Origin: CAXBMB01 sp052078155
GTDB lineage: Bacteria > Pseudomonadota > Alphaproteobacteria > Kiloniellales > DSM-21159
Direction: 5' to 3'
DNA length: 64,000 nt
NCBI GenBank assembly: GCA_052078155.1
Contig: JBQJBP010000003.1
Span: 248,001-312,000, forward strand
The notes under the pieces: generated by a model
What the model saw: only the letters and a program-made list of their open reading frames with translations
What the model was told of the DNA's origin: nothing
The model's database searches: none
Part shown: piece after piece, positions 1 through 8,178 of the stretch
How the letters are laid out: the number at the start of each line of letters is the position of its first letter
How positions within the stretch are numbered: the stretch's first letter is position 1
Made by a program: the position numbers and the translations under genes

Positions 1-2
1 AG

Positions 3-1256
3 GTCAATCGCCTAGACTATCAGGACCGCCTGGGTTTTGTCAGCCGCGCGCCACGCTGGGCAACAGCCCATAAATTTCCGGCAGAGCAGGCCCAGACCCT
101 GCTGGAGAAAATCACCATCCAGGTGGGCCGCACTGGCGCCCTCACCCCCGTTGCCAACCTGGCGCCCATCACTGTGGGCGGCGTGGTGGTGTCACGGGCT
201 ACCCTGCACAATGAAGATGAGCTGGCCCGTAAGGATGTGCGCGAAGGTGACACCGTCATTATCCAGCGCGCCGGGGACGTCATTCCTCAGGTGGTGGCGG
301 CTGTTGATCCCGACAAACGCCCCGCCGATCGCGCCCCTTATGCCTTCCCGACCCACTGCCCGGAATGCGGCAGCGAAGCCGTGCGCGAAGAAGGTGAAGC
401 GGTCAGGCGCTGTACGGGCGGGCTGATCTGTCCGGCGCAGGCCATTGAGCGGCTGCGCCACTTCGTCTCCCGCAATGCCTTTGACATCGAAGGATTGGGT
501 GAAAAGCAGATCCTGGCTTTCCTGAAGCGCGACTGGGTCACCCGACCCGGGGACATCTTCCGCCTGCGGGAGACCCACGGCACCGGCACCGAGCATCCCC
601 TGTCAAAACTGGAAGGCTGGGGCCGTCAGTCCGCCAGCAATCTTTTCACCGCCATTGATGCCCGCCGGTCCATTGAGCTGCCGCGCTTCATCTTTGCGCT
701 GGGCATCCGTCAGGTGGGTCAGGCCACGGCCAAACTGCTGGCCGCAAACTACGGCACCCTGGAAAACTGGCAGGCTGAAATGGACAAGGCCCTGCGCTGG
801 CAGGGGGCTGTGGGCGAAGGTCTGGCCGAGGAAGGGACGAGCGATCAGGCTGACGCCGCAGATGCAGACGCTTACAGCAACCTGACAGCCATCAATGGCA
901 TCGGTGACGCCATGGCCAAAGACATTCTGGCCTTCTGGCACGAACCCCATAACCGGGAGGTGGTGGCCGATCTGCTGGCCGCTGGCGTGACCCCCCAGCC
1001 CTATGAAGCGCCCCAGGTCAGCGACAGCCCGGTCAGTGGCAAAACCGTGGTCTTCACCGGGACGCTCACCACCATGACCCGCCAGGAAGCCAAGGCCCGC
1101 GCCGAAAGCCTGGGCGCCAAGGTGGCGGGCTCCGTCTCCAAGAAAACCGACTATGTGGTCGCCGGGGCCGACGCCGGGTCGAAGGCCAAAAAAGCCGAAG
1201 CGCTCGGCGTGACGCTGCTCAGCGAAGACGACTGGGCGGAACTAATTGGGGGGTGA
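3..1256 (+). CDS. ligA: NAD-dependent DNA ligase LigA, 3' part (5' end outside window)
   Basis: The frame is open from the first bases of the window, so the adenylation domain with its KxDG lysine lies upstream and is not visible. What remains runs from the OB-fold region (GRTGALTPVANLAPI) through a four-cysteine zinc finger (Cys codons near 357, 366, 411 and 429), helix-hairpin-helix repeats (ALGIRQVGQATAKLLA and INGIGDAMAKDI) and a C-terminal BRCT domain (GKTVVFTGTL to DDWAELI). This order is diagnostic of bacterial LigA, which seals nicks during replication and repair using NAD+. A stretch of about 25 acidic residues between the HhH repeats (EEGTSDQADAADADAY) looks like a lineage-specific insertion. 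The end overlaps the next reading frame by a few bases or abuts it. Confidence 0.96.
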   Translation, partial: VNRLDYQDRLGFVSRAPRWATAHKFPAEQAQTLLEKITIQVGRTGALTPVANLAPITVGGVVVSRATLHNEDELARKDVREGDTVIIQRAGDVIPQVVAAVDPDKRPADRAPYAFPTHCPECGSEAVREEGEAVRRCTGGLICPAQAIERLRHFVSRNAFDIEGLGEKQILAFLKRDWVTRPGDIFRLRETHGTGTEHPLSKLEGWGRQSASNLFTAIDARRSIELPRFIFALGIRQVGQATAKLLAANYGTLENWQAEMDKALRWQGAVGEGLAEEGTSDQADAADADAYSNLTAINGIGDAMAKDILAFWHEPHNREVVADLLAAGVTPQPYEAPQVSDSPVSGKTVVFTGTLTTMTRQEAKARAESLGAKVAGSVSKKTDYVVAGADAGSKAKKAEALGVTLLSEDDWAELIGG

Positions 1257-1257
1257 G

Positions 1258-1854
1258 GTGAACGAAGCGGCGAATGGCCAGCCTGACAAACCCGTCGTAA
1301 GGCATCGGTCTTTCTTTCGGGAGGTTGTTGCGCTGAAGCCAACCGTTCGCAGTGACCAGCCCAATTTCTGGCAGTGGTGGTTAGCTTACCTTGGTGCCGC
1401 CGGGATGGTTTTTCTCTGCAACCCCTACTTGATCGTTATAGCTTTATCTCAAGCTGAACTTCCGCCACAAAGCGCAACCGCTTGGCTCACCATACTAGAC
1501 ATTATCAGTGGTCTGCTAAAAGGTCTGGGAATCGTTGTTTTTGGCTCAATACTTGGATTCTTTATGTATCTGAAGTTCTTCTTCATGATTTCAATACCCG
1601 TATTTGGCCTAATATATGCTGTAAGCTACTCGAAAATTCCGAGCACTCGGTTGCTTTACATCCTTATCGGGTCATTCGCATCCGTCGTGCCGATCCTATT
1701 GATCACCAAAGAGATTACGATCACAGGCGTGATGGGGTCACTGGCTCTGATGGTTTTCTGCATTCCCCTGGGATTGGTCATCTGGGGTCTCGTATGGCTC
1801 GCACCTCGGGCAACGCCGGTTTCAAAGGAACCCAAAGAACCAACCTCTGGTTAA
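1258..1854 (+). CDS. Small multi-pass membrane protein, unknown
   Basis: I do not recognise this protein (about 198 aa). It has a short polar N-terminus and four to five hydrophobic segments (for example WLAYLGAAGMVFLCNPYLIVIAL, ISGLLKGLGIVVFGSILGFFMYLKFFFM, LLYILIGSFASVVPILLI and GSLALMVFCIPLGLVIWGLVWL, seen as separate stretches), so it is an inner-membrane protein. The GTG start was chosen because a G-rich stretch sits just upstream; a TTG at 1246 inside the ligA end is the alternative. The coding sequence is visibly richer in A/T than ligA, suggesting recent acquisition. Its 3' end overlaps the convergent flavoprotein gene by 4 bases. Confidence 0.6.
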   Translation: MNEAANGQPDKPVVRHRSFFREVVALKPTVRSDQPNFWQWWLAYLGAAGMVFLCNPYLIVIALSQAELPPQSATAWLTILDIISGLLKGLGIVVFGSILGFFMYLKFFFMISIPVFGLIYAVSYSKIPSTRLLYILIGSFASVVPILLITKEITITGVMGSLALMVFCIPLGLVIWGLVWLAPRATPVSKEPKEPTSG

Positions 1855-2411
1855 TCCCCTGCCCCCTCCTCAAATATCCCTGTCGGTGCGCCATCCAGAG
1901 AGGTAACGTTCTTGCGGGACCAATAATCTCTCACACCCTCGGGGCCCATTTCCTCGTAGAAGGGGAAAAGCTCACTTTCGGCACGGCTGCGGATAAAAGA
2001 CATCTCCGGCACACCAGTGCCGCAGGAGGTCTGGACCAGTTCAACCGAGAGATCGAAAATCTGACGGCTGCCTGCCTGGGCGGGGAAGAGCGCGTGCAGC
2101 TCATCCCACCCGGCATCGCGGGGGTGGATGACGCGGGCTGTGCCGTAGACCCTGAGGATCAGGGCTGCTCCTTCGAAGGCCGCAAACATCAGCGTCATGC
2201 GCGGACTGTCCAGCAGGTGAGCGGCAGTTTCATTGCCGCTACCGGAATAGTTGATCCAGACGATCCGCTTTTCATCGAGGATGCGCAGGCTGTCGACGCC
2301 TTTGGGCGAAACATTGACCCGGCCCTCCCGGGCGGCGGTGGCGACGAAAAACAGCGGCTGCTTTTCAATGAACTCACGGAATTTGCGATTGAGTTTCCGA
2401 CTTGTTGCCAT
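1851..2411 (-). CDS. Pyridoxamine 5'-phosphate oxidase-family FMN-binding protein
   Basis: A protein of 186 aa. The N-terminus FREFIEKQPLFFVATAAREGRVNVSPKG and the following VWINYSGSGNETAAHLLDSPRMTLMF segment are typical of the split-barrel flavin-binding family related to PdxH; these proteins usually bind FMN, F420 or haem, and the real substrate is usually unknown. The length fits the single-domain members. It stands alone, converging with the small membrane protein gene and downstream of a perfect 10-bp hairpin in its leader region. It is not PdxH itself: the sequence lacks the long PdxH C-terminal motif. Confidence 0.8.
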   Translation of the reverse strand: MATSRKLNRKFREFIEKQPLFFVATAAREGRVNVSPKGVDSLRILDEKRIVWINYSGSGNETAAHLLDSPRMTLMFAAFEGAALILRVYGTARVIHPRDAGWDELHALFPAQAGSRQIFDLSVELVQTSCGTGVPEMSFIRSRAESELFPFYEEMGPEGVRDYWSRKNVTSLDGAPTGIFEEGAGD

Positions 2412-2458
2412 GGGTCACGGCCTCCAGATTGAACACTTGGCATCCAGATAGCCCACCC

Positions 2459-2482
2459 CTCCTGACAGCTTCCTGTCAGGAG
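2459..2482. repeat. Perfect 10-bp palindrome with 4-nt loop
   Basis: CTCCTGACAG, loop CTTC, CTGTCAGGAG, in the gap between the flavoprotein gene and argO. There is no U-tract on either strand, so it is not a classical terminator. On the minus strand it lies after argO and before the flavoprotein gene, so it may act as a processing or stabilising hairpin between the two. Confidence 0.5.
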
Positions 2483-2550
2483 AGCGAAAGACCCGCTAAA
2501 CTTTGATTCTGCTGGATTTTTCGTGTCTGACGGCCCCTTTGGTTAGGCAA

Positions 2551-3192
2551 TCAGAACCCGGTCAGGGCGCTGTGGATCAGAGACAGGGCAACCGCCCACA
2601 TTACCAGACACACCAGGCCTTCCAGAAAACGCCAGGCTGCTGGCTTTTCGAACAGAGGCGCCAGCCAGCGCCCGCCGATGGCCAGGCTGAAGAACCAGAC
2701 GAAAGATGCCGTCACCGCGCCCAGACCAAACCAGAAACGGCCATCGACGGGATAACGCCCTCCTATGGACCCCACCAGAACCACCGTATCAAGATAGACG
2801 TGAGGGTTGAGCAGGGTGACCGCCAGGGTGGCCAGCACCACGTCCCAGAGGGACTGGCGGGCCGCGGCATCATTGGCTGCGGTCAGCTTACCCGGATGGA
2901 TTGCCCGCCGGGCTGCGAGTAACCCGTACCACAGCAGGAAAACGGCTCCGCCCCAGGCTGCCACCTGGGAAAGGATCGGGCTTTGGCTGATCAAAAGGCC
3001 AGCCCCCCCGATGCCCGCTGTCAAAAGCACCGCATCGGCAAAGGCACAGATGCCAGCCACGATCATGGGGTGCTGTCGCCGCAGGGCCTTGGCCAGCAAA
3101 AAGGCATTCTGCGCCCCGATGGCGATGATCAGACCGGCACCGGTGGCAAAACCTTCCAGAAAGGGGGCAGCGAGCAAAGCGGGAACAGCCAC
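2551..3192 (-). CDS. argO: LysE/ArgO-family basic amino acid exporter
   Basis: A polytopic membrane protein of 213 aa with about six hydrophobic segments. The N-terminal FATGAGLIIAIGAQNAFLLAKALRRQHP matches the LysE/ArgO signature (the GAQNAF motif), and the mid-protein TLLNPHVYLDTV motif is also characteristic. The family exports arginine and lysine (and the toxic analogue canavanine) by proton exchange. The GTG start at 3192 is preferred over the upstream TTG because GGAG sits 6 nt before it. An ArgP-type LysR, the usual regulator of argO, is present divergently at 6125-7018 but is separated by another regulator and its target. Confidence 0.88.
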   Translation of the reverse strand: MAVPALLAAPFLEGFATGAGLIIAIGAQNAFLLAKALRRQHPMIVAGICAFADAVLLTAGIGGAGLLISQSPILSQVAAWGGAVFLLWYGLLAARRAIHPGKLTAANDAAARQSLWDVVLATLAVTLLNPHVYLDTVVLVGSIGGRYPVDGRFWFGLGAVTASFVWFFSLAIGGRWLAPLFEKPAAWRFLEGLVCLVMWAVALSLIHSALTGF

Positions 3193-3330
3193 GGAAAACT
3201 CCAACAAACAAAGATGAACTTGCTGGCCACAGGTCTATCCCCTCTGCCTGGGGAAAGAAAATTAATAGTTCTTCTCTTTAATTAGTAAAACTGATTTGAC
3301 GGAGATTTGGACCTCGCGATGTCCCCGCTG

Positions 3331-4215
3331 TTAGCCTGTGCTTTCTTTCAGCAAGGTCTCCCTCAACCACTGCACAAAGGCCTGGACCGCCGCCTTGGGG
3401 GGAGAGTCGGCAGGATAAACCAGAAAGTAGCCGTACTGATCCAGCTGGGGATGGGCGAGCCGGACCAGACGCCCCTTGTCAATCTCATCATTGATCAGAG
3501 CGTCGTTCAGGGCGATCCCCTGCCCGTCAATCACGGCCTGAACCCTCACGTTTGGGTCCGGAATGATCAGGCTGTCGCTGCGGGCAGGCAGGGCCAGGCC
3601 GGCAGCATCGAACCAGCGGGACCAGGCATTGCTGCCGTCCCTGTCCCGCAGCAGGGTAAAAGAGGCAAAAGCCCGTTCCAGACCCAGTTGCGCCACAGTC
3701 TCAGCGGCCGCCCGGTTGCCCACGGGCCAGGCTGGGCAGGCGAAAAAGGGCTCTGTTGTCACATCATGCCATTCGCCCCGGCCCCAGCGAATGGCCAGAT
3801 CAATGTCCTGGGCTGCTAGGTCGCTGAAGTCGATCAGGGGCTGCAGGCGCAACTGAATGTCTGGATGGGCCTGCATGAACCCCATCAGGCGCGGTGACAG
3901 CCACCGGGATGCAAAGTACGTGGACAGTCCAACGGTCAGTTTCTGTGGCTCCGGTGCACGCAACTGCCGCACCTTATCTTCCAGAGCCCCAAAAGACTGT
4001 CGGCAGGTGGTCAGCAGATCCTGTCCCCTGGCGGTCAGGCGGACGCCACGGGCCTGCCGGTCAAACAGTTCAAAACCCAGATCCGCCTCCAGGCTCTTGA
4101 TCTGATAACTGATGGCCCCCTTGGTCATATGAAGAGCCAGACCAGCGTCAGAGAAACTGGCGTAGCGGGCAACCTCGACAAAGAGGCGCAGGGCATCATG
4201 ACGCTTAAAGTGCAT
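3331..4215 (-). CDS. LysR-family transcriptional regulator (GcvA type)
   Basis: 294 aa with an N-terminal winged helix-turn-helix (residues about 8-65; FSDAGLALHMTKGAISYQIKSLE) followed by a periplasmic-binding-like effector domain. The GcvA-type effector region starts LTVGLSTYFASRWLSPRLMGF. It is divergent from the mttB-like gene with 126 bp between the start codons, the classic arrangement for a LysR protein that controls its neighbour and itself. The intergenic region contains an AT-rich stretch suited to binding. It could also affect argO, which is downstream on the same strand after a 138-bp gap. Confidence 0.9.
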   Translation of the reverse strand: MHFKRHDALRLFVEVARYASFSDAGLALHMTKGAISYQIKSLEADLGFELFDRQARGVRLTARGQDLLTTCRQSFGALEDKVRQLRAPEPQKLTVGLSTYFASRWLSPRLMGFMQAHPDIQLRLQPLIDFSDLAAQDIDLAIRWGRGEWHDVTTEPFFACPAWPVGNRAAAETVAQLGLERAFASFTLLRDRDGSNAWSRWFDAAGLALPARSDSLIIPDPNVRVQAVIDGQGIALNDALINDEIDKGRLVRLAHPQLDQYGYFLVYPADSPPKAAVQAFVQWLRETLLKESTG

Positions 4216-4341
4216 TCAACTGTCTAATATTTTTGAACGGCTGGTGCAAAAAAAATCGATTGTGGCAACCAACTGTCACGGAGAAGCTGTTGAAAACACC
4301 GATTAGCATTTGTCACTCCGTATAACAGAACGGACGCTGCC

Positions 4342-5877
4342 ATGCCCCGCACCTCCGCCCTGACGCGCCGGGGACGCTCCCGCCAGCGCAACATCGCCAA
4401 CACCGCCTCGTCCCAACCCTTGCTGAAAAGCCGCCAGATCCCGGCTTACGAGCTCCTGGATGAAGAAGCTCTGAGCGCCATCGAAAGCCAGGCTGACTGG
4501 CTGCTGGCTGAGATTGGCATGGAGTTTCACGGCGATGAGCAGGCCCTCTCGCTGTTCCGGGAGGCGGGGGCAAGTGTCACGGGCAACCGGGTCCGCTTTG
4601 ACCCCGGCCATGCCCGAGCGCTCTGCGCAACGGCCCCGGCCAGCTTTCAGTTGGAGGCGCGCGACCCTCGTTACAGCGTCACGCTGGGTGGACAACAGGT
4701 GGTCCTGATGCCCGGTTACGGCTCCCCCTTTGTGACCGACCTGGAGCAGGGCCGCCGTTATGCCCGGCTGGAGGATTTCCACAACTTCGTCAAACTCAGC
4801 TACCTTTCCCCCTGGCTGCATCATTCCGGCGGCACGGTCTGCGAACCCACTGATCTGCCGGTCAGCAAACGCCACCTGGACATGCTGCTGGCCCATCTGA
4901 CGCTCTCTGCCAAACCCTTCATGGGCAGTGTGACCGCACCGGAACGGGCAGAGGATTCCCTTGCCATGGCCCGGCTGGTCTTCGGTGCGGATATGATGGC
5001 CAGCACAGCGGTGATGCAGGCCAACATCAACATCAACTCCCCTCTGGTTTTCGATCACACCATGTCCAGCGTGCTGCGCCTCTATGCTGCTGCCAATCAG
5101 TGCGTCTGCGTGTCTCCCGCAATCTTTGCCGGGGCCATGGGCCCCTTGTCCCCTGCGGCGGTGGTCGCCCAGACACTGGCAGAAGGCATGGTAGGCATCG
5201 CTCTCACCCAGCTGGTCCGCCCGGGCTGTCCTGTGGTGCTGGGCAGTTTTCACTCCACCATGAACCTCAAAAGCGGCGCGCTGAGCTTTGGCTCCCCTGA
5301 AGCCAACCTTGCCACCATGGCCCTGTCTCAGGTGGGGCGGCGACTGGGGGTTCCCGTTCGGTCCGGCGGCGGCGAGGTCACTGCAGCCAACTGCGCCGAT
5401 GGGCAGGCCATGCAGGACTCTGTGGGGGCCATGTGGGCCACCTTGCTGTCCGGCGCCCATCAGGTCTGGCACGCTGCGGGCTGGCTGGAAGGCGGCCTGA
5501 CCATGTCCTATGAGAAGTTCATCATGGACCTGGATCACTGCGGCATGATGCTGACCCTGTTGCAGGGTTTTGCTGCAACCGAAGAAGACTTTGGGCGGGA
5601 CGCCTATCTGGAAACCGCCCCTGGCGGAAACTTCCTCTCCACCGCCCACACCCTGCGCCACTTCGCGACCGCCAACTTCATGCCGGGGATCGAGGAAGCC
5701 GGACCGTATGAAACCTGGAAAGAACAGGGATCCCTGCGGCAGGACCAACGCGCCACGGCCCGCTGGAAATCCCTGCTGGCCGGTTATGAAGCCCCTCCCC
5801 TGCCGACAGAACAGCGCGAAGCCCTGGAGGAGTTCGTGAACCGGCGCAAAACCGAACTGCCCGATCAATGGTACTGA
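4342..5877 (+). CDS. Trimethylamine methyltransferase (MttB) family protein, non-pyrrolysine
   Basis: 511 aa covering the whole MttB family length. The region GMEFHGDEQALSLFREAGA and the central barrel (FMGSVTAPERAEDSLAMARLVFG, ANININSPLVFDHTMS, LGSFHSTMNLKSGALSFGSPE) are recognisable. The frame is continuous with no in-frame amber codon, so this is not a pyrrolysine-containing trimethylamine methyltransferase but one of the non-Pyl paralogues. Known members demethylate quaternary amines such as glycine betaine, carnitine or proline betaine using a corrinoid protein. No corrinoid protein or reductive activase is encoded nearby, so the partner must lie elsewhere or the chemistry differs. Likely regulated by the divergent LysR gene. 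Confidence 0.85.
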   Translation: MPRTSALTRRGRSRQRNIANTASSQPLLKSRQIPAYELLDEEALSAIESQADWLLAEIGMEFHGDEQALSLFREAGASVTGNRVRFDPGHARALCATAPASFQLEARDPRYSVTLGGQQVVLMPGYGSPFVTDLEQGRRYARLEDFHNFVKLSYLSPWLHHSGGTVCEPTDLPVSKRHLDMLLAHLTLSAKPFMGSVTAPERAEDSLAMARLVFGADMMASTAVMQANININSPLVFDHTMSSVLRLYAAANQCVCVSPAIFAGAMGPLSPAAVVAQTLAEGMVGIALTQLVRPGCPVVLGSFHSTMNLKSGALSFGSPEANLATMALSQVGRRLGVPVRSGGGEVTAANCADGQAMQDSVGAMWATLLSGAHQVWHAAGWLEGGLTMSYEKFIMDLDHCGMMLTLLQGFAATEEDFGRDAYLETAPGGNFLSTAHTLRHFATANFMPGIEEAGPYETWKEQGSLRQDQRATARWKSLLAGYEAPPLPTEQREALEEFVNRRKTELPDQWY

Positions 5878-5930
5878 CCACTCCAGCTCCAGCCCCAGTG
5901 CCAGCCCTATCCATTCCTTCCCCTGCACTC

Positions 5931-6067
5931 GAGCATGATCGGTTTAGGTAGAAGCGCTATGCGCTTGGAACCAAACCGTGACTTATCCTCTACAACATTG
6001 AAAAGAGGAAGAATCACGCTTCAAGTATTATCACAAAGTGATTCCACTTAAGCCGATCTGACTCTAA
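5931..6067 (+). repeat. Dispersed palindromic repeat, full copy 1
   Basis: Begins GAGCATGATCGGTTTAGG, contains the hairpin with AGAAGCGC and GCGCTTGG arms, then ATCCTCT and AGAGG arms, a TTATCACAAAGTGATTCC palindrome, and ends with CCGATCTGACTCTAAG. It lies between the mttB-like gene and argP. It belongs to the family discussed in the findings; orientation is defined as plus when the GAGCATGATC end comes first. Confidence 0.85.
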
Positions 6068-6124
6068 GGGCCATCAACTGATTTAATGATTTCAAAAACT
6101 CAGCAATAGCTCTAATGATGCTGC

Positions 6125-7018
6125 ATGCTTGATCCACGACAGCTTCTGGCCTTCAGCACGGTTCTGGAAGAAGGCTCTTTTGAAAAAGCCGCCCAAAGGC
6201 TGGGCCTGACCCAATCGGCGGTATCCCAGCGTCTGCAGCGCCTGGAGAGCCAGTTGGGGCAGGTGTTGCTGGTGCGCGGCCAGCCTCTGGAGCCAACAGA
6301 AGCCGGGCGCCGTCTGCTGGCTCATGCCAAGCAACTGGCCCTGCTGGAAGGCGATCTGCTGCGGGATCTGGGCGGGGACGAGGCCTCCGACCGACCAACC
6401 CTGACCCTGGGGGTCAACGCGGACACCCTGGCCATCTGGTTTCTCGACGCTCTGACAGCCTTTCTGGAAGAGCAGGAGATCATTCTGAAAATCGAGGTGG
6501 ATGATCAGGAACACACGCTGGACCTGCTGCGCCGGGGGGAAGTCATTGGCTGCGTGGCCGCCAAGGAAACGCCGGTCCAGGGCTGCCGCGCCCACTATCT
6601 GGGCCTGAACCGCTACCACTGCCTGGCCCACCCGGCCTTCGCCGCCCGCTGGTTTCCCGAGGGACTGACCAGAGAAACGGTGACCGATGCACCGGCGGTG
6701 CTGTTCAATGCCAAGGATTCCACCCACGACCGGCTGCTGGAAGAGCTTTTTGACCTGCAGGGGCGTCCCTACCCTTACCATCTGGTGCCCAATTCAGAGC
6801 GCTTTGTGGATTTTCTGCTGATGGGACAGGGCTATGGCATGGCTCCTGACCTGCAGGCCCTGCCGGAAATCAAAAGCGGCAGTCTGGTTGATCTCTCTCC
6901 CGGGCGCACCATTGACGTCCCTCTCTACTGGCATGTCTGGGGCGGGCAGAGCCAGCTGACAACCACCCTTACCCGCACCCTGGTCACCGCCTGCCGCAAA
7001 CTTCTGGCGCAGAGGTGA
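6125..7018 (+). CDS. argP: ArgP/IciA-type LysR regulator
   Basis: 297 aa. The N-terminal HTH LDPRQLLAFSTVLEEGSFEKAAQRLGLTQSAVSQRL (given here as the leading region) and the effector domain with LGLNRYHCLAHPAFAARWFPEGL are characteristic of ArgP/LysG. These regulators sense lysine and arginine and activate the exporter gene argO/lysE. Here argO is encoded on the opposite strand about 2.9 kb upstream, with a second divergent pair in between. A strong terminator-like hairpin follows the stop codon immediately. Confidence 0.85.
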   Translation: MLDPRQLLAFSTVLEEGSFEKAAQRLGLTQSAVSQRLQRLESQLGQVLLVRGQPLEPTEAGRRLLAHAKQLALLEGDLLRDLGGDEASDRPTLTLGVNADTLAIWFLDALTAFLEEQEIILKIEVDDQEHTLDLLRRGEVIGCVAAKETPVQGCRAHYLGLNRYHCLAHPAFAARWFPEGLTRETVTDAPAVLFNAKDSTHDRLLEELFDLQGRPYPYHLVPNSERFVDFLLMGQGYGMAPDLQALPEIKSGSLVDLSPGRTIDVPLYWHVWGGQSQLTTTLTRTLVTACRKLLAQR

Positions 7019-7063
7019 CGGAACATTTGTTCCGTTGATTTTCTTTCGGGGGCGTGCCCCCAA
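7019..7063 (+). terminator. Double hairpin after argP
   Basis: CGGAAC-ATTT-GTTCCG starts 1 nt after the stop codon and is followed by TTGATTTTCTTT. A second hairpin GGGGGC-GT-GCCCCC with AAA after it comes next. The first fits an intrinsic terminator for argP. Confidence 0.65.
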
Positions 7064-7186
7064 ACCCCCTAATTTTCGCCCTATGCTTGATTCTAGTTTT
7101 TCTATCAAATACTCCGAATTACAACGCAAAACCACAGCCTCACCATATATCTCGTTGAGGCAAAAAAATCATTAGGAATCAGCACC

Positions 7187-8005
7187 TTGACTCTTGTACC
7201 ACCACGCAGTCTTGTTACGAATTACACTGAACTGATTAACCGAACAGAAACTATTGTCCTGGCACGGGCCATTAGGGAGTCAAAAGGCACCATAGCCACT
7301 CGCGATGGAAACTTACCGATAGCTGGTTTCGAACTCGTTGAAGCCCTCAAAGGTTCTTCGCCACAAGTTTTCTCTATTCCTAATGGCGCTTTAGTAAAGG
7401 AAGAAAAGTCTCCGAAAGGTGACTTCAACGGCCACAGGAACCTCGCCTTCTGGAACGACAACATCACCAGACAGTGGAACGCTTCTGATGGCAAAATGCG
7501 CCCGGTCTTTTTGGAAGGCCATAGTTACCTACTGTTTTTAGACAACCCCCATTGGCACTCTTACGAAGAAATCAAAGAAACAAATGATCTTTGGTTAACC
7601 ACAGTTCGCAAGGTAATCGAAAATCCTGCCTTAGAAACCGGCATAACTTTGAGCACCAAAGAATGGCTTTCCATGGCACAAGGCATTTTTTTAGGAACCG
7701 TCAATGATGAAGTAGGGCCCACCCTGCGCGTGGATGATGTTTTAACAGGAGATTTCGGCAGAACTTGGAAAGAAACGAAGGGGACGGTGCTTGATCGTGA
7801 AATAGTATCAGGCATCCCACTAGGTAAAGAATTTTTGGTCATCAGCTATCAGCGTGAACCGGGTCAACCACTTTACAGCAGTGGAAAGCTCTTTCCACTC
7901 CAAGATGGCCGGATTGATTTCCAAGATGCAATTGCACGCTCCAAAATTACCGTTCAGGGGAAATCCTCATTCTCAATCGACGAATTGAAAGCTCTTTTCC
8001 GGTAA
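7187..8005 (+). CDS. Unrecognised protein, probably with a missing or cryptic N-terminus
   Basis: I do not recognise this 272-aa product. It is rich in beta-strand-like alternation and polar residues (VLARAIRESKGTIATRDG, GHSYLLFLDNPHWHSYEEI, FLVISYQREPGQPLYSSG) and resembles secreted or periplasmic beta-rich proteins. The first possible start is a TTG without a good ribosome site. The frame is open back to about 7097 but offers no ATG or GTG, and no signal peptide is visible, so the 5' end may be truncated or shifted. The segment is clearly more AT-rich than its neighbours and sits between two terminator-like structures, consistent with transfer. Confidence 0.5.
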   Translation: MTLVPPRSLVTNYTELINRTETIVLARAIRESKGTIATRDGNLPIAGFELVEALKGSSPQVFSIPNGALVKEEKSPKGDFNGHRNLAFWNDNITRQWNASDGKMRPVFLEGHSYLLFLDNPHWHSYEEIKETNDLWLTTVRKVIENPALETGITLSTKEWLSMAQGIFLGTVNDEVGPTLRVDDVLTGDFGRTWKETKGTVLDREIVSGIPLGKEFLVISYQREPGQPLYSSGKLFPLQDGRIDFQDAIARSKITVQGKSSFSIDELKALFR

Positions 8006-8097
8006 CGGCCTACTAAAAGAGGTTTCAAAAGGGCCATGCCCTTTTGCGGGTCCCAGGGCAGCGCCCTGAATGACCACGAGCAGCGCCCAAAATGCAA

Positions 8098-8135
8098 AAA
8101 GGGCGACCGGAGGGAGGTTGTTCCGGTCGCCCTTT
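8098..8135 (-). terminator. Intrinsic terminator of the gcv operon
   Basis: A 14-bp perfect inverted repeat, AAAGGGCGACCGGA with TCCGGTCGCCCTTT, and a 10-nt loop. On the minus strand the stem runs into TTTTTGCATTTT, as expected for a terminator after gcvP. Confidence 0.85.
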
Positions 8136-8178
8136 CAAGGCCGCTCCCTGTTAGAGGGCGGTAACTGGTGCTTTTGCG

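Noticed and set aside
4303..5928. Antisense ORF of 541 codons over the mttB-like gene
   Set aside because: Composition is that of a reverse-frame shadow of a GC-rich gene (Gly, Gln, His and Arg rich) with no domain similarity; the sense frame is a clear MttB-family protein.
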